NCBI GenBank assembly: GCA_964465385.1
Contig: CAYXIM010000096.1
Location: 1 to 5,265 of the forward strand
DNA: 5,265 nucleotides
Direction of reading: 5' to 3'
Source of the DNA: JAAYBY01 sp964465385
GTDB lineage: Bacteria > Bacillota > Clostridia > Saccharofermentanales > UBA5734
Made by a program: the position numbers and the translations under genes. The notes below the pieces were generated by a model. It did not search any database. It saw only the letters and a program-made list of their open reading frames with translations, and was not told the DNA's origin. This document shows positions 1 to 5,222 of the stretch, in pieces. How positions within the stretch are numbered: the stretch's first letter is position 1; each line of letters opens with the position of its first letter.

Positions 1-267
1 CAAGACCTGGCGGGCAAAATCACGCACGCGTGGGTCCCGGGCACAAGGGTTGAGGGTGTAGGGCGCATGGGCCATAAAAGGCCCCAGCTGATTGTCGCGG
101 GCCAGGGCCAAAAAGGCGGCAATATCTGCGCCATCAGGTTTACGGGCCTGACCGCCACGCGGGTTTCGCGTGAAAAACTGGAAGACAGACGCACCGATTT
201 CGGTTGCTTCCTTAGCCATATGGGCGTAGCCTTTTGATGCCGACAGGTGACAGCCTACAGCCAACAT
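1..267 (-). CDS. nfo: Endonuclease IV (AP endonuclease), N-terminal part, truncated by window edge
   Basis: Endonuclease IV is a zinc-dependent enzyme that cuts DNA at abasic sites and at damaged 3' ends in base excision repair, in the cytoplasm. The 89 visible residues begin MLAVGCHLSASKGY and contain FQFFTRNPR (about residues 29-37) and FMAHAPYTLNP (about 64-74). These match the family's conserved N-terminal strands, and His67 in HAPY corresponds to the first zinc ligand. The family is usually about 270-300 residues, so roughly two thirds of the protein lies beyond the left edge and the other metal ligands cannot be checked. The ATG at 267 is preceded by a good ribosome binding site (GGGAGGAT, about 3-4 bases before the start). 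The gene is transcribed away from the DsrE-family gene from its own extended -10 promoter. The family identification is firm; whether the gene is intact is unknown. Confidence 0.93.
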   Translation of the reverse strand, partial: MLAVGCHLSASKGYAHMAKEATEIGASVFQFFTRNPRGGQARKPDGADIAAFLALARDNQLGPFMAHAPYTLNPCARDPRVRDFARQVL

Positions 268-301
268 AGATCCTCCCGCTTCACGCGTTTACGATAAACC
301 G

Positions 302-310
302 ATTATACCA
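302..310 (-). promoter_or_regulatory. Extended -10 promoter for nfo
   Basis: On the minus strand the sequence reads TGTGGTATAATC. This is a perfect TATAAT (302-307) with the TG dinucleotide of an extended -10 element one base upstream. No convincing -35 hexamer lies at 16-18 bases, which is common for extended -10 promoters. The distance to the nfo start is about 35 bases, leaving room for a short leader with the ribosome binding site. Confidence 0.7.
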
Positions 311-343
311 CAGGACATAGGGCAGGCCGGCGAGGCCATTGTC

Positions 344-352
344 TGCTATAAT
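344..352 (+). promoter_or_regulatory. Extended -10 promoter for the DsrE-family gene
   Basis: The plus strand reads TCTGCTATAATGATG, giving a perfect TATAAT at 347-352 with an upstream TG (344-345). No good -35 hexamer is visible at normal spacing. It sits 51 bases before the ATG at 404 and points away from the nfo promoter. The two -10 elements are only about 40 bases apart, so a regulator bound between them could affect both genes. It may also drive the downstream transporter and kinase genes by read-through, because no clear promoter is seen between 743 and 875. Confidence 0.7.
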
Positions 353-403
353 GATGAAAAGGTATTGATTTCATGCTAAATGATGTTTTCAGGAGGACCT
401 CAA

Positions 404-742
404 ATGAAAAAAATCGCCCTTTTTGTGTTTCGTGGTGATCCACTCTGTTTCGTTCACGTACAGCTCAATGCCCTGGATTTGAATAGCAAAGGTTATGATG
501 TCAAGGTGATTTTGGAAGGCGAATCCGTGAAGCTGGTTCAGCCTATGCAGGAATCAGGCAACAAGCTGTTTGCCGAGATGATGGCACGTGACTTGATTGA
601 CAGCGTCTGCAAGGCCTGCTCAGCGAAAATGGGTGTGCTGGCTTACAACGAAACTTCTGGCATCCGCCTGGCAGATGAAATGAATGGGCACCCGGCCATG
701 AGCAGCTACCTCAAGGATGGGTATGACATCATCACCTTCTAG
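404..742 (+). CDS. DsrE-family small cytoplasmic protein
   Basis: This 112-residue protein begins MKKIALFVFRGDPLCFVHVQ and ends in YDIITF. It looks like the stand-alone DsrE/DsrF-like family, small alpha/beta proteins related to sulfurtransferase subunits. Visible features are the GDPxCFxHVxLNALD segment (about residues 11-25), a GYDVKVILEG strand (30-39), a CxxC pair in VCKACSAKMG (Cys69 and Cys72) and a C-terminal GHPAM...GYDIITF block. Cysteines 15, 69 and 72 are candidates for sulfur handling or redox chemistry, but the biochemical role of this subgroup is not established, so no reaction is assigned. The ATG at 404 is chosen over the in-frame ATGATG at 380-385 because AGGAGG at 391-396 lies 7 bases before 404, and the protein's conserved start matches. 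It is preceded by its own promoter and followed by a hairpin leader before the transporter gene. The length is normal and nothing appears broken. Confidence 0.87.
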   Translation: MKKIALFVFRGDPLCFVHVQLNALDLNSKGYDVKVILEGESVKLVQPMQESGNKLFAEMMARDLIDSVCKACSAKMGVLAYNETSGIRLADEMNGHPAMSSYLKDGYDIITF

Positions 743-756
743 CGCCTGATGGCGTT
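741..756 (+). other. Small hairpin directly after the DsrE-family stop codon
   Basis: The sequence AGCGCCTGATGGCGTT can fold into a stem of up to six pairs (one G-T wobble) with the loop TGAT. It overlaps the last bases of the TAG stop codon at 740-742. There is no T-run after it, so it is not an intrinsic terminator by itself. It could protect the 3' end of the DsrE message or form the first stem of a structured leader for the transporter gene. Confidence 0.35.
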
Positions 757-814
757 GAACCCTTACAACCAGACCAGCACCAGCTGGCAGCATCCGGTTT
801 GCGATACCAAAACA

Positions 815-859
815 AAGACCATGAAGAGACAAGCGACGATGGCTTCATGGTCTTCTTTT
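815..859 (+). terminator. Intrinsic terminator or attenuator hairpin before the ECF transporter gene
   Basis: AAGACCATGAAG (815-826) is perfectly complementary to CTTCATGGTCTT (843-854), giving a 12-bp stem with a 16-base loop, followed by CTTTTA. The T-rich end (TCTTCTTTT) is moderate rather than ideal. On the opposite strand the hairpin is followed by TTTGTTTT, so it could terminate in both directions. It lies 73 bases after the DsrE stop and ends only a few bases before the transporter's ribosome binding site. It could therefore end the DsrE transcript, or act as a conditional terminator controlling the transporter and kinase genes. I could not match the upstream part (743-814) to any riboswitch class from memory. 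Confidence 0.65.
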
Positions 860-875
860 ACACCAAGGAGACGCC

Positions 876-1415
876 ATGAAAAGACAGCTATTAACCCGCT
901 TAATTTTGTCCGGCATGTTCATCGCGCTGGGCCTGTTACTGCCCTTTCTGACGGCACAAAACCCCATTTTGGGCCAACGGCTCCTGTTGATGCACATCCC
1001 CGTCTTGATTTGCGGCTTCACCTGCGGCTGGCCCTTTGGCCTGGCCGTTGGCTTGATAACCCCCCTGTTTCGCAGTTTTTTAACCACCATGCCCCCCATT
1101 TTCCCGACAGCCGTTGCCATGGCCTTTGAACTGGCTGCCTACGGTTTTCTGGCTGGTCTTTTTTACCGCCTGCTGCCCAAAAGACCGGCGTACACCCTCT
1201 TGACCTTGATCCTGTCCATGCTGGGCGGTCGCCTGATCTGGGGGGCAGCCCAATTTATCCTGCTCGGCCTGAGCACCCAGGCCCCCTTCACCTTTGAGGC
1301 TTTTCTGGCTGGTGCTTTCATCAACGCCCTGCCCGGCATCCTCTTACAATTGTTTTTGATCCCGACCCTGGTGTTGGCTCTGGGGCGCACCGGCCTCATG
1401 CAAGCAGATGGTTGA
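876..1415 (+). CDS. ECF transporter S component (substrate-binding membrane subunit), substrate unknown
   Basis: S components are small membrane proteins that bind a vitamin or related small molecule and dock onto a shared ECF energising module (EcfT with two EcfA ATPases). The 179 residues are almost entirely hydrophobic. Membrane segments lie near residues 7-26, 37-50, 52-68, 78-99, 104-131 and 140-169, the usual six-helix layout and length. The first helix has the small-residue pattern typical of S components (ILSGMFIALGLLLPF), followed by LLMHIPVLICGFTCGWPFGLAVGLITPLF..MPPIFPTAVAMAFELAAYG, a pattern I associate with uncharacterised clostridial S components. The start at 876 is preceded by AAGGAG with 5 bases of spacing. 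No ECF ATPase or EcfT gene is present here, suggesting a group II system that shares an ECF module encoded elsewhere. The next gene starts inside its last codons, so the two are almost certainly cotranslated. The family is fairly certain; the ligand is not. Confidence 0.87.
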   Translation: MKRQLLTRLILSGMFIALGLLLPFLTAQNPILGQRLLLMHIPVLICGFTCGWPFGLAVGLITPLFRSFLTTMPPIFPTAVAMAFELAAYGFLAGLFYRLLPKRPAYTLLTLILSMLGGRLIWGAAQFILLGLSTQAPFTFEAFLAGAFINALPGILLQLFLIPTLVLALGRTGLMQADG

Positions 1416-2493
1416 CCCTGCGCTTGATCAGGTGCTGCTGGCCCACCACGCGCGCTACCCGCACATGCAGGCTCAGGACTGGGTTAAACTGGCTTACCAG
1501 GCAGCTTACGGACCGGCACATGCACAGGTAGACGAGCCCCGGCTTGTGGACCGCCTGCAAGCGGAAGCCGCAGGCCTGCCGGAATACATTGATCCAGATC
1601 ACCTTGTGTTTGAACCCATCGGCAATGGGTTGGCCCGCCTGCATCTGGCAGCTGTCAGGACCGGCCAGCTTACAGCCCGGACCCTGCACCGCCTGTTTGT
1701 TCACACGGCTGAAACGGTTGGGGCCTCCGCCTCGCTTTATGACCAGTACCTGAACCGGGCCAGCCAGCTCTTGCTGGCGGATCCGGCTTCTGTGCCAACC
1801 GCCCACACTTTAAGCCGGTGGCTACAAGACACGGATGGGCAAAAACCCCGGCCCGTCAGCCACAGTGACCACTACCGGATCCGGTACCAACCGGCCTATC
1901 GTGTGGTCTTACAGGCTTTTGAGCCTTTGTTGCCCTTGTTTGCTGCTGTGGAGCAGCTCAGGCCGGACCAACGGCCCTTTTTGGTGGCCATTGACGGACC
2001 CAGCTGTTCCGGAAAAACGAGTTTGACTGCGCTGCTTCACAAGCTCTTTGGTGGGCCCGTTATCCGCATGGACCATTTCTTTTTGCGACCAGGCCAGGCC
2101 AGCAGCGCCCGTTTGCGGGAAGTGGGTGGCAACATAGACCGTGAGCGCTTTCAACGGGTGGTTGTGGCCCCTTTAAAAAAGGGCCTGCCTGTCACCTACC
2201 GCCCGTATGACTGCCGCAGCGGCCGCCTGCTGGCACCCAGAATCATCCGGCCGGAACCGGTGATCTGGGTCGAAGGGGTGTACAGCCAGCACCCGATTTG
2301 GGCCGACGCTTTTTCGTTCAAGCTTTTTTTGACGGTCTCGGCCCAGCAGCAGCTGCAACGCCTGCAGGCACGCGAAAGCCCGGCCATGCTCCGGCGTTTT
2401 GTGACCGAGTGGCTTCCCTTGGAAAAACAGTATTTTGAAAGCTGGGGCATCCAGAAAAAGGCCCATCTGATCCTGCCTGCCTGGTCAGGGTGA
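1408..2493 (+). CDS. Uncharacterised N-terminal domain fused to a uridine-kinase-like P-loop kinase
   Basis: A 361-residue two-part protein. The C-terminal part (about 188-361) is a P-loop kinase of the uridine kinase/phosphoribulokinase/pantothenate kinase group. It has Walker A GPSCSGKTS (197-205), MDHFF (221-225) where this group places its catalytic Asp, GGNIDRERF (240-248), YRPYDC (264-269), EGVYSQHP (289-296) and an Arg-rich lid segment around 318-331, then a W.PLE..YFE block (335-344). The N-terminal part (about 1-170) has conserved-looking blocks YPHMQAQDWVKLAYQ (17-31), FEPIGNGLARLHL (68-80) and YQPAYRVV (160-167). I recall similar sequence in clostridial proteins of unknown function and assign no role. 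The ATG at 1408 overlaps the transporter gene by 8 bases and has no clear ribosome binding site, so translation is probably coupled. The pairing suggests phosphorylation of the imported compound, trapping it in the cytoplasm. The substrate could be a nucleoside, a vitamin or another hydroxyl compound. 'Uridine kinase' should be read as fold, not proven activity. Confidence 0.83.
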   Translation: MVDPALDQVLLAHHARYPHMQAQDWVKLAYQAAYGPAHAQVDEPRLVDRLQAEAAGLPEYIDPDHLVFEPIGNGLARLHLAAVRTGQLTARTLHRLFVHTAETVGASASLYDQYLNRASQLLLADPASVPTAHTLSRWLQDTDGQKPRPVSHSDHYRIRYQPAYRVVLQAFEPLLPLFAAVEQLRPDQRPFLVAIDGPSCSGKTSLTALLHKLFGGPVIRMDHFFLRPGQASSARLREVGGNIDRERFQRVVVAPLKKGLPVTYRPYDCRSGRLLAPRIIRPEPVIWVEGVYSQHPIWADAFSFKLFLTVSAQQQLQRLQARESPAMLRRFVTEWLPLEKQYFESWGIQKKAHLILPAWSG

Positions 2494-3663
2494 ATAATAG
2501 GCCACGATGGCTTCTGCCAGAGCCTGGGCCAAAAGCTGCTGGCTTGTCTCACCTGTCAGCAAGCGGCGATCTGCCTGGTTGGTCACATAGCCCATCTCCA
2601 CCAGCACACCGGTGATGTTCAGTTCGCGCAAAACCGCGTAATTGCCAGGCAGCACGGCTTGATGGCCCGTAAAGGCCAGTTCGGGCAACCGGTCAAGGAT
2701 GGTGTCGTGAACAGTTTGAGCCAGGCGCAAGCGGCCCTGGTCATCATAGAACGTGTAGTGCGCCCGAAGAGCCGGATCTATGGCATAGCCTTGTTCGTAA
2801 TGGATGACATCTTCAGTCGTCAGGTAATACACCTGAAGGCCCCGGCAGGCCGGATCATCCGGGAAGGCGTTACAATGCAGGGACAAAAAGAGCACATCTG
2901 GGTATTGCCGTTGGAGGTCCATGAGCAGGCGTTGCTCAACTGACACGCCCCCGCCCAAATAAAGCCCCCGACCGCCGTCGTCTGCACGGTCACTGTTGAT
3001 GTCAATGACCACCTCGAGCAGCGGGTGAAGCAGATCGGGTAAGTCTGATGACCGGCCTGCCCAGGACAACTCTTCTGTAAAACGGTCCAAGAGCACCTGG
3101 CTGACCCAGGCAACCCGCCGATAAAGTGAGACCCATGCATCGTCTTCACGCGTCATGAGCACCGTGGCTCCCTGAGCTTCGAGGGCAGCTTTTGTTTTTT
3201 GGGCGACAGACAAGGTCACGGTTTTTTCGATCAACTGGGGCTGGCTTGTATGGATGGGATACTGGGTTCCGCCATCCTGTCCGCCGTGTCCCGGGTCTAA
3301 AAAGACCGTCACCCCCTCCAGAGGAAGGGTTCGCCCTGGGTCTAGGCGACCATCCCGCACAGCTTCAATGGCGCTTTCTTCAGGCCACAAGGGCAAACCG
3401 GTGGTTTGGGGTGGACCAGACCGATCGACCTCAAGCGCCAGCAACTGTTGTGGGTTTGTCGCCTGGGTGGTTGGGCTTGATCGCTTGGTGGCCGCCGTTG
3501 CGCCACCTTGTTGAGCCGGTCTGTCTGGCTTGTCTTTACCTGGCAGCCCGGATCGGCCGAAAGGCTGGCGGACAAAGGTCACCAGCAACAGCAAGCCCAG
3601 TAGGGCCATAAGACCCATGAACAACTTTTTCTCTTTTTGTGAAAGCACCGGTGGTCGACCCAT
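2485..3663 (-). CDS. N-acetylmuramoyl-L-alanine amidase (Amidase_3 type), membrane-anchored, with a large insertion
   Basis: This zinc enzyme cleaves the bond between N-acetylmuramic acid and the stem peptide of peptidoglycan, acting outside the membrane. The protein has 392 residues from the ATG at 3663. A basic start (LSQKEKK) and one hydrophobic segment (about 14-31) with no obvious lipobox suggest a signal anchor. A low-complexity Pro/Gln/Thr/Ala-rich linker runs to about residue 80. The catalytic domain has VFLDPGHGGQDGG (His126), IEKTVTLSVA (Glu146), TRE (172), LSLHCNAF (His263) and VLVEMGYVTNQAD (Glu356), which match the family's zinc ligands and catalytic Glu. The stretch between Glu146 and His263 is roughly 60 residues longer than I expect for the family. 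The ATG at 3663 is preferred over an in-frame GTG at 3687 because GAGGTG lies just before it and nothing suitable precedes the GTG. The CoADR-like gene is 54 bases upstream on the same strand with no visible promoter between, so cotranscription is likely. The 3' end overlaps the kinase gene. Confidence 0.92.
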   Translation of the reverse strand: MGRPPVLSQKEKKLFMGLMALLGLLLLVTFVRQPFGRSGLPGKDKPDRPAQQGGATAATKRSSPTTQATNPQQLLALEVDRSGPPQTTGLPLWPEESAIEAVRDGRLDPGRTLPLEGVTVFLDPGHGGQDGGTQYPIHTSQPQLIEKTVTLSVAQKTKAALEAQGATVLMTREDDAWVSLYRRVAWVSQVLLDRFTEELSWAGRSSDLPDLLHPLLEVVIDINSDRADDGGRGLYLGGGVSVEQRLLMDLQRQYPDVLFLSLHCNAFPDDPACRGLQVYYLTTEDVIHYEQGYAIDPALRAHYTFYDDQGRLRLAQTVHDTILDRLPELAFTGHQAVLPGNYAVLRELNITGVLVEMGYVTNQADRRLLTGETSQQLLAQALAEAIVAYYSP

Positions 3664-3685
3664 AAACACCTCGTTGTCTGCCTGC

Positions 3686-3712
3686 ACCTGTTCAGGTCCC
3701 GATCGGGTGAAC
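3686..3712 (-). promoter_or_regulatory. Overlapping inverted repeats between the CoADR-like and amidase genes
   Basis: In this 54-base gap, ACCTG-TT-CAGGT (3686-3697) is an inverted repeat with a 2-base spacer. A second, overlapping structure pairs GTTCA (3690-3694) with TGAAC (3708-3712) around CCCGATCGGG (3698-3707). The two folds are mutually exclusive because they share bases 3690-3697. No T-run follows on the minus strand, so an intrinsic terminator is unlikely. It could be an RNA processing or stability element, or an operator. The first repeat resembles the inverted repeat in front of the CoADR-like gene. Confidence 0.35.
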
Positions 3713-3717
3713 GATCA

Positions 3718-5073
3718 TCAACCCCGCATCATGTTTTCAAGAATCATGCCGGTGAAATGAACTGGGTCTCTGGTGGTTGAAAAAGGTGGTGAGTAAGCCA
3801 GATCCAGGTGGAAGAGGTCGGAAACCGTCAGGCCGGCGGTCATGGCGGTAACCAGCACATCCATGCGTTTGTCCACCCCCTCGTGGCCCACGATCTGGGC
3901 ACCCAGGAGTTTTCCACTCTTGCGGTCTGCCAAGACTTTCAGGACCATGTCTTGTCCCCCCATATAAGCGGGTCGGTCCCGTTTGGTGTGCAGGCAGACC
4001 ACCGGATCAAAACCCGCCGCCTTGGCCTGTGCTTCGTTGAAACCGGTGGCAGCAACCGTCAGGTCAAAAAGCTTGTAAATGCCGGTTCCAGCAATGCCAC
4101 GGTGGCCCTGGGTGCCGGTCGTGATGGCCTCACCGGTCAAACGACCCTGTTTGCTCGCCGTCGAACCCAGAGGGCGGTAAATGGGGCTGCCATCGACGAT
4201 CAACAGGCTCTCGGCACAATCCCCACAGGCGTAGACATCAGGCAGGTTGGTCCGCAGCAGATGGTCCACGGCGATGGCGCCGGTTGGTCCCAACTGGACG
4301 CCCATGGCAACCGCCAGGTCTGTTTTCGGGCGGATGCCCACGGCCATCAGGACCAGGTCTGCATCCACCAGGGTCCCATCATCCAATGTCACAGCCTGCT
4401 CATGGATCTGCTGGGCTGAGCGACCAGAAAAGACGGTCACACCTTTTTCTTTTAAATAAGGGCCAATGTGCTCGGAAACATCTGCGTCCACCGTGGTCGG
4501 CACCAGCGGCAACTTTTCAATCAACGTGACTGACAAACCGGCCAGGGTCAGGTTTTCCACCATCTCCATGCCGATGAAGCCGGCCCCGATCACCGCTGCC
4601 GTCCGAGGGCTTTGCTGCTCGATAAAGGCGCGGATATCCCGGGCATGGTCCGGTGTGCGAAGCACAAAAACATGGGGTTGATCGGCGCCAGGAATCCTGG
4701 GCCGGACCGGCTCGGCACCGGTTGACAAAACCAGGGTGTCGTAGTTGTCCGTGAAAGTGGTTTGCGTTTTCAAATCACGCACGGTCAGCTGTTTGTGTTC
4801 GGGATCAACAGACAGGACCCGGTGTAAAATACGCACGGCAACACCGTACTGTTTTTGAAAAAAGGCTGGATCACGTGGGGTCAGGTCAGCCAGTGAGGAG
4901 ACCGACCCACCGATGTAGTACGGCAACCCGCAACCCGAATAAGAGATAAATGTCCCCTGGTCGTAGAGCACAATGTCGGCCTGAGGGTCATTTCGGCTGG
5001 CCTTTGCGGCAGCTGCCGTCCCCGCGGCGACGGCACCGATGATTCTGATTTTTTTACCCGTTTTCACTGCCAT
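3718..5073 (-). CDS. CoA-disulfide-reductase-like FAD/NAD(P)H oxidoreductase
   Basis: A 451-residue flavoprotein of the single-cysteine pyridine nucleotide-disulfide reductase group, which includes CoA-disulfide reductase, NADH oxidase/peroxidase and persulfide reductases. An FAD-binding Rossmann start (IRIIGAVAAGTAAAAKA, about residues 9-25) is followed by SYSGCGLPYYIGG with the redox-active Cys48. The NAD-binding fold is VIGAGFIGMEMVENL (161-175), with an acidic residue at the end of the next strand (LIEK, Glu186) that favours NADH. The second FAD contact is YACGDCAE (281-288), then RPLGSTASKQGR (300-311). Tyr370 (RPAYMGG) and Tyr427 (AYSPPFSTTRDPVH) correspond by position to the two tyrosines important in Staphylococcus aureus CoA-disulfide reductase, which argues for that activity over plain NADH oxidase. 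No rhodanese or DsrE extension is attached. The ATG at 5073 is chosen over a GTG at 5088 because GAGGTGG lies 6 bases before it. The enzyme is cytoplasmic, probably in low-molecular-weight thiol or persulfide redox balance. It is the likely first gene of a two-gene unit with the amidase. Confidence 0.88.
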   Translation of the reverse strand: MAVKTGKKIRIIGAVAAGTAAAAKASRNDPQADIVLYDQGTFISYSGCGLPYYIGGSVSSLADLTPRDPAFFQKQYGVAVRILHRVLSVDPEHKQLTVRDLKTQTTFTDNYDTLVLSTGAEPVRPRIPGADQPHVFVLRTPDHARDIRAFIEQQSPRTAAVIGAGFIGMEMVENLTLAGLSVTLIEKLPLVPTTVDADVSEHIGPYLKEKGVTVFSGRSAQQIHEQAVTLDDGTLVDADLVLMAVGIRPKTDLAVAMGVQLGPTGAIAVDHLLRTNLPDVYACGDCAESLLIVDGSPIYRPLGSTASKQGRLTGEAITTGTQGHRGIAGTGIYKLFDLTVAATGFNEAQAKAAGFDPVVCLHTKRDRPAYMGGQDMVLKVLADRKSGKLLGAQIVGHEGVDKRMDVLVTAMTAGLTVSDLFHLDLAYSPPFSTTRDPVHFTGMILENMMRG

Positions 5074-5097
5074 CAGAAGCCACCTCACCTTTCGTAG

Positions 5098-5115
5098 GTC
5101 ACCGTTTCAGGTGAC
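5098..5115 (-). promoter_or_regulatory. Inverted repeat in the leader of the CoADR-like gene
   Basis: GTCACC (5098-5103) and GGTGAC (5110-5115) form a perfect 6-bp inverted repeat around the 6-base spacer GTTTCA. It falls between the predicted -10 element (5130-5135) and the ribosome binding site near 5080-5086, so it covers roughly +8 to +26 of the transcript. It is well placed to be a repressor operator or a short 5' hairpin. No named regulator can be assigned, and it does not fit the Rex consensus. Confidence 0.4.
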
Positions 5116-5129
5116 ATGTAAGTCATTTG

Positions 5130-5138
5130 ATCATACCA
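5130..5138 (-). promoter_or_regulatory. Extended -10 promoter for the CoADR-like gene and amidase
   Basis: The minus strand reads TGTGGTATGATC, an extended -10 with TATGAT at 5130-5135 and TG one base upstream. It is nearly identical to the nfo promoter at 302-310 (TGTGGTATAATC). No convincing -35 hexamer lies at 16-18 bases. The distance to the ATG at 5073 is about 57 bases, giving a leader that holds the inverted repeat and ribosome binding site. Confidence 0.6.
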
Positions 5139-5192
5139 CAAAGCATTAACCCGGGTATGCTTGCAACAGCCTTGTAACAATGCCTGCAGGCG

Positions 5193-5222
5193 TTGGCCCG
5201 CCTTGTTGGTTCATGCTATAAT
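5193..5222 (+). promoter_or_regulatory. Rightward promoter for a gene beyond the right edge
   Basis: TTGGCC (5193-5198) and TATAAT (5217-5222) are 18 bases apart, and a TG at 5214-5215 makes the second box an extended -10 (ATGCTATAATGA). This is the best complete promoter in the window. It points to a gene or RNA starting after 5265. The element is divergent to the CoADR-like promoter, with the two -10 boxes about 80 bases apart. Confidence 0.7.

Noticed and set aside
743..814. Known riboswitch (TPP, THF, preQ1, cobalamin) in the transporter leader
   Set aside because: I compared it with the core consensus pieces I remember (for example CTGAGA and the TPP CTGATCTGG block) and found no convincing match. 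It is kept only as an unclassified leader.
749..1129. 126-residue open frame on the plus strand overlapping the transporter leader
   Set aside because: It runs through the terminator hairpin and overlaps the transporter gene in another frame. Its sequence looks random and basic, and no ribosome binding site precedes it.
2166..2185. Hairpin GGCCC...GGGCC with an A/T-rich loop
   Set aside because: It is inside the kinase coding region (residues APLKKGL). No T-run follows it on either strand, so it is not a terminator.
3192..3611. 139-residue open frame opposite the amidase N-terminal region
   Set aside because: It is a shadow of the low-complexity linker and catalytic start of the amidase on the other strand. 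It has no ribosome binding site or motif.
3808..4419. 203-residue open frame on the plus strand
   Set aside because: It lies fully antisense to the CoADR-like gene, whose motifs are unambiguous. It has no ribosome binding site and shows no recognisable domain.
5074..5088. Upstream GTG start for the CoADR-like gene
   Set aside because: The GTG at 5088 overlaps the ribosome binding site that serves the ATG at 5073, and the extra five residues (MRWLL) are not part of the family's N-terminus.
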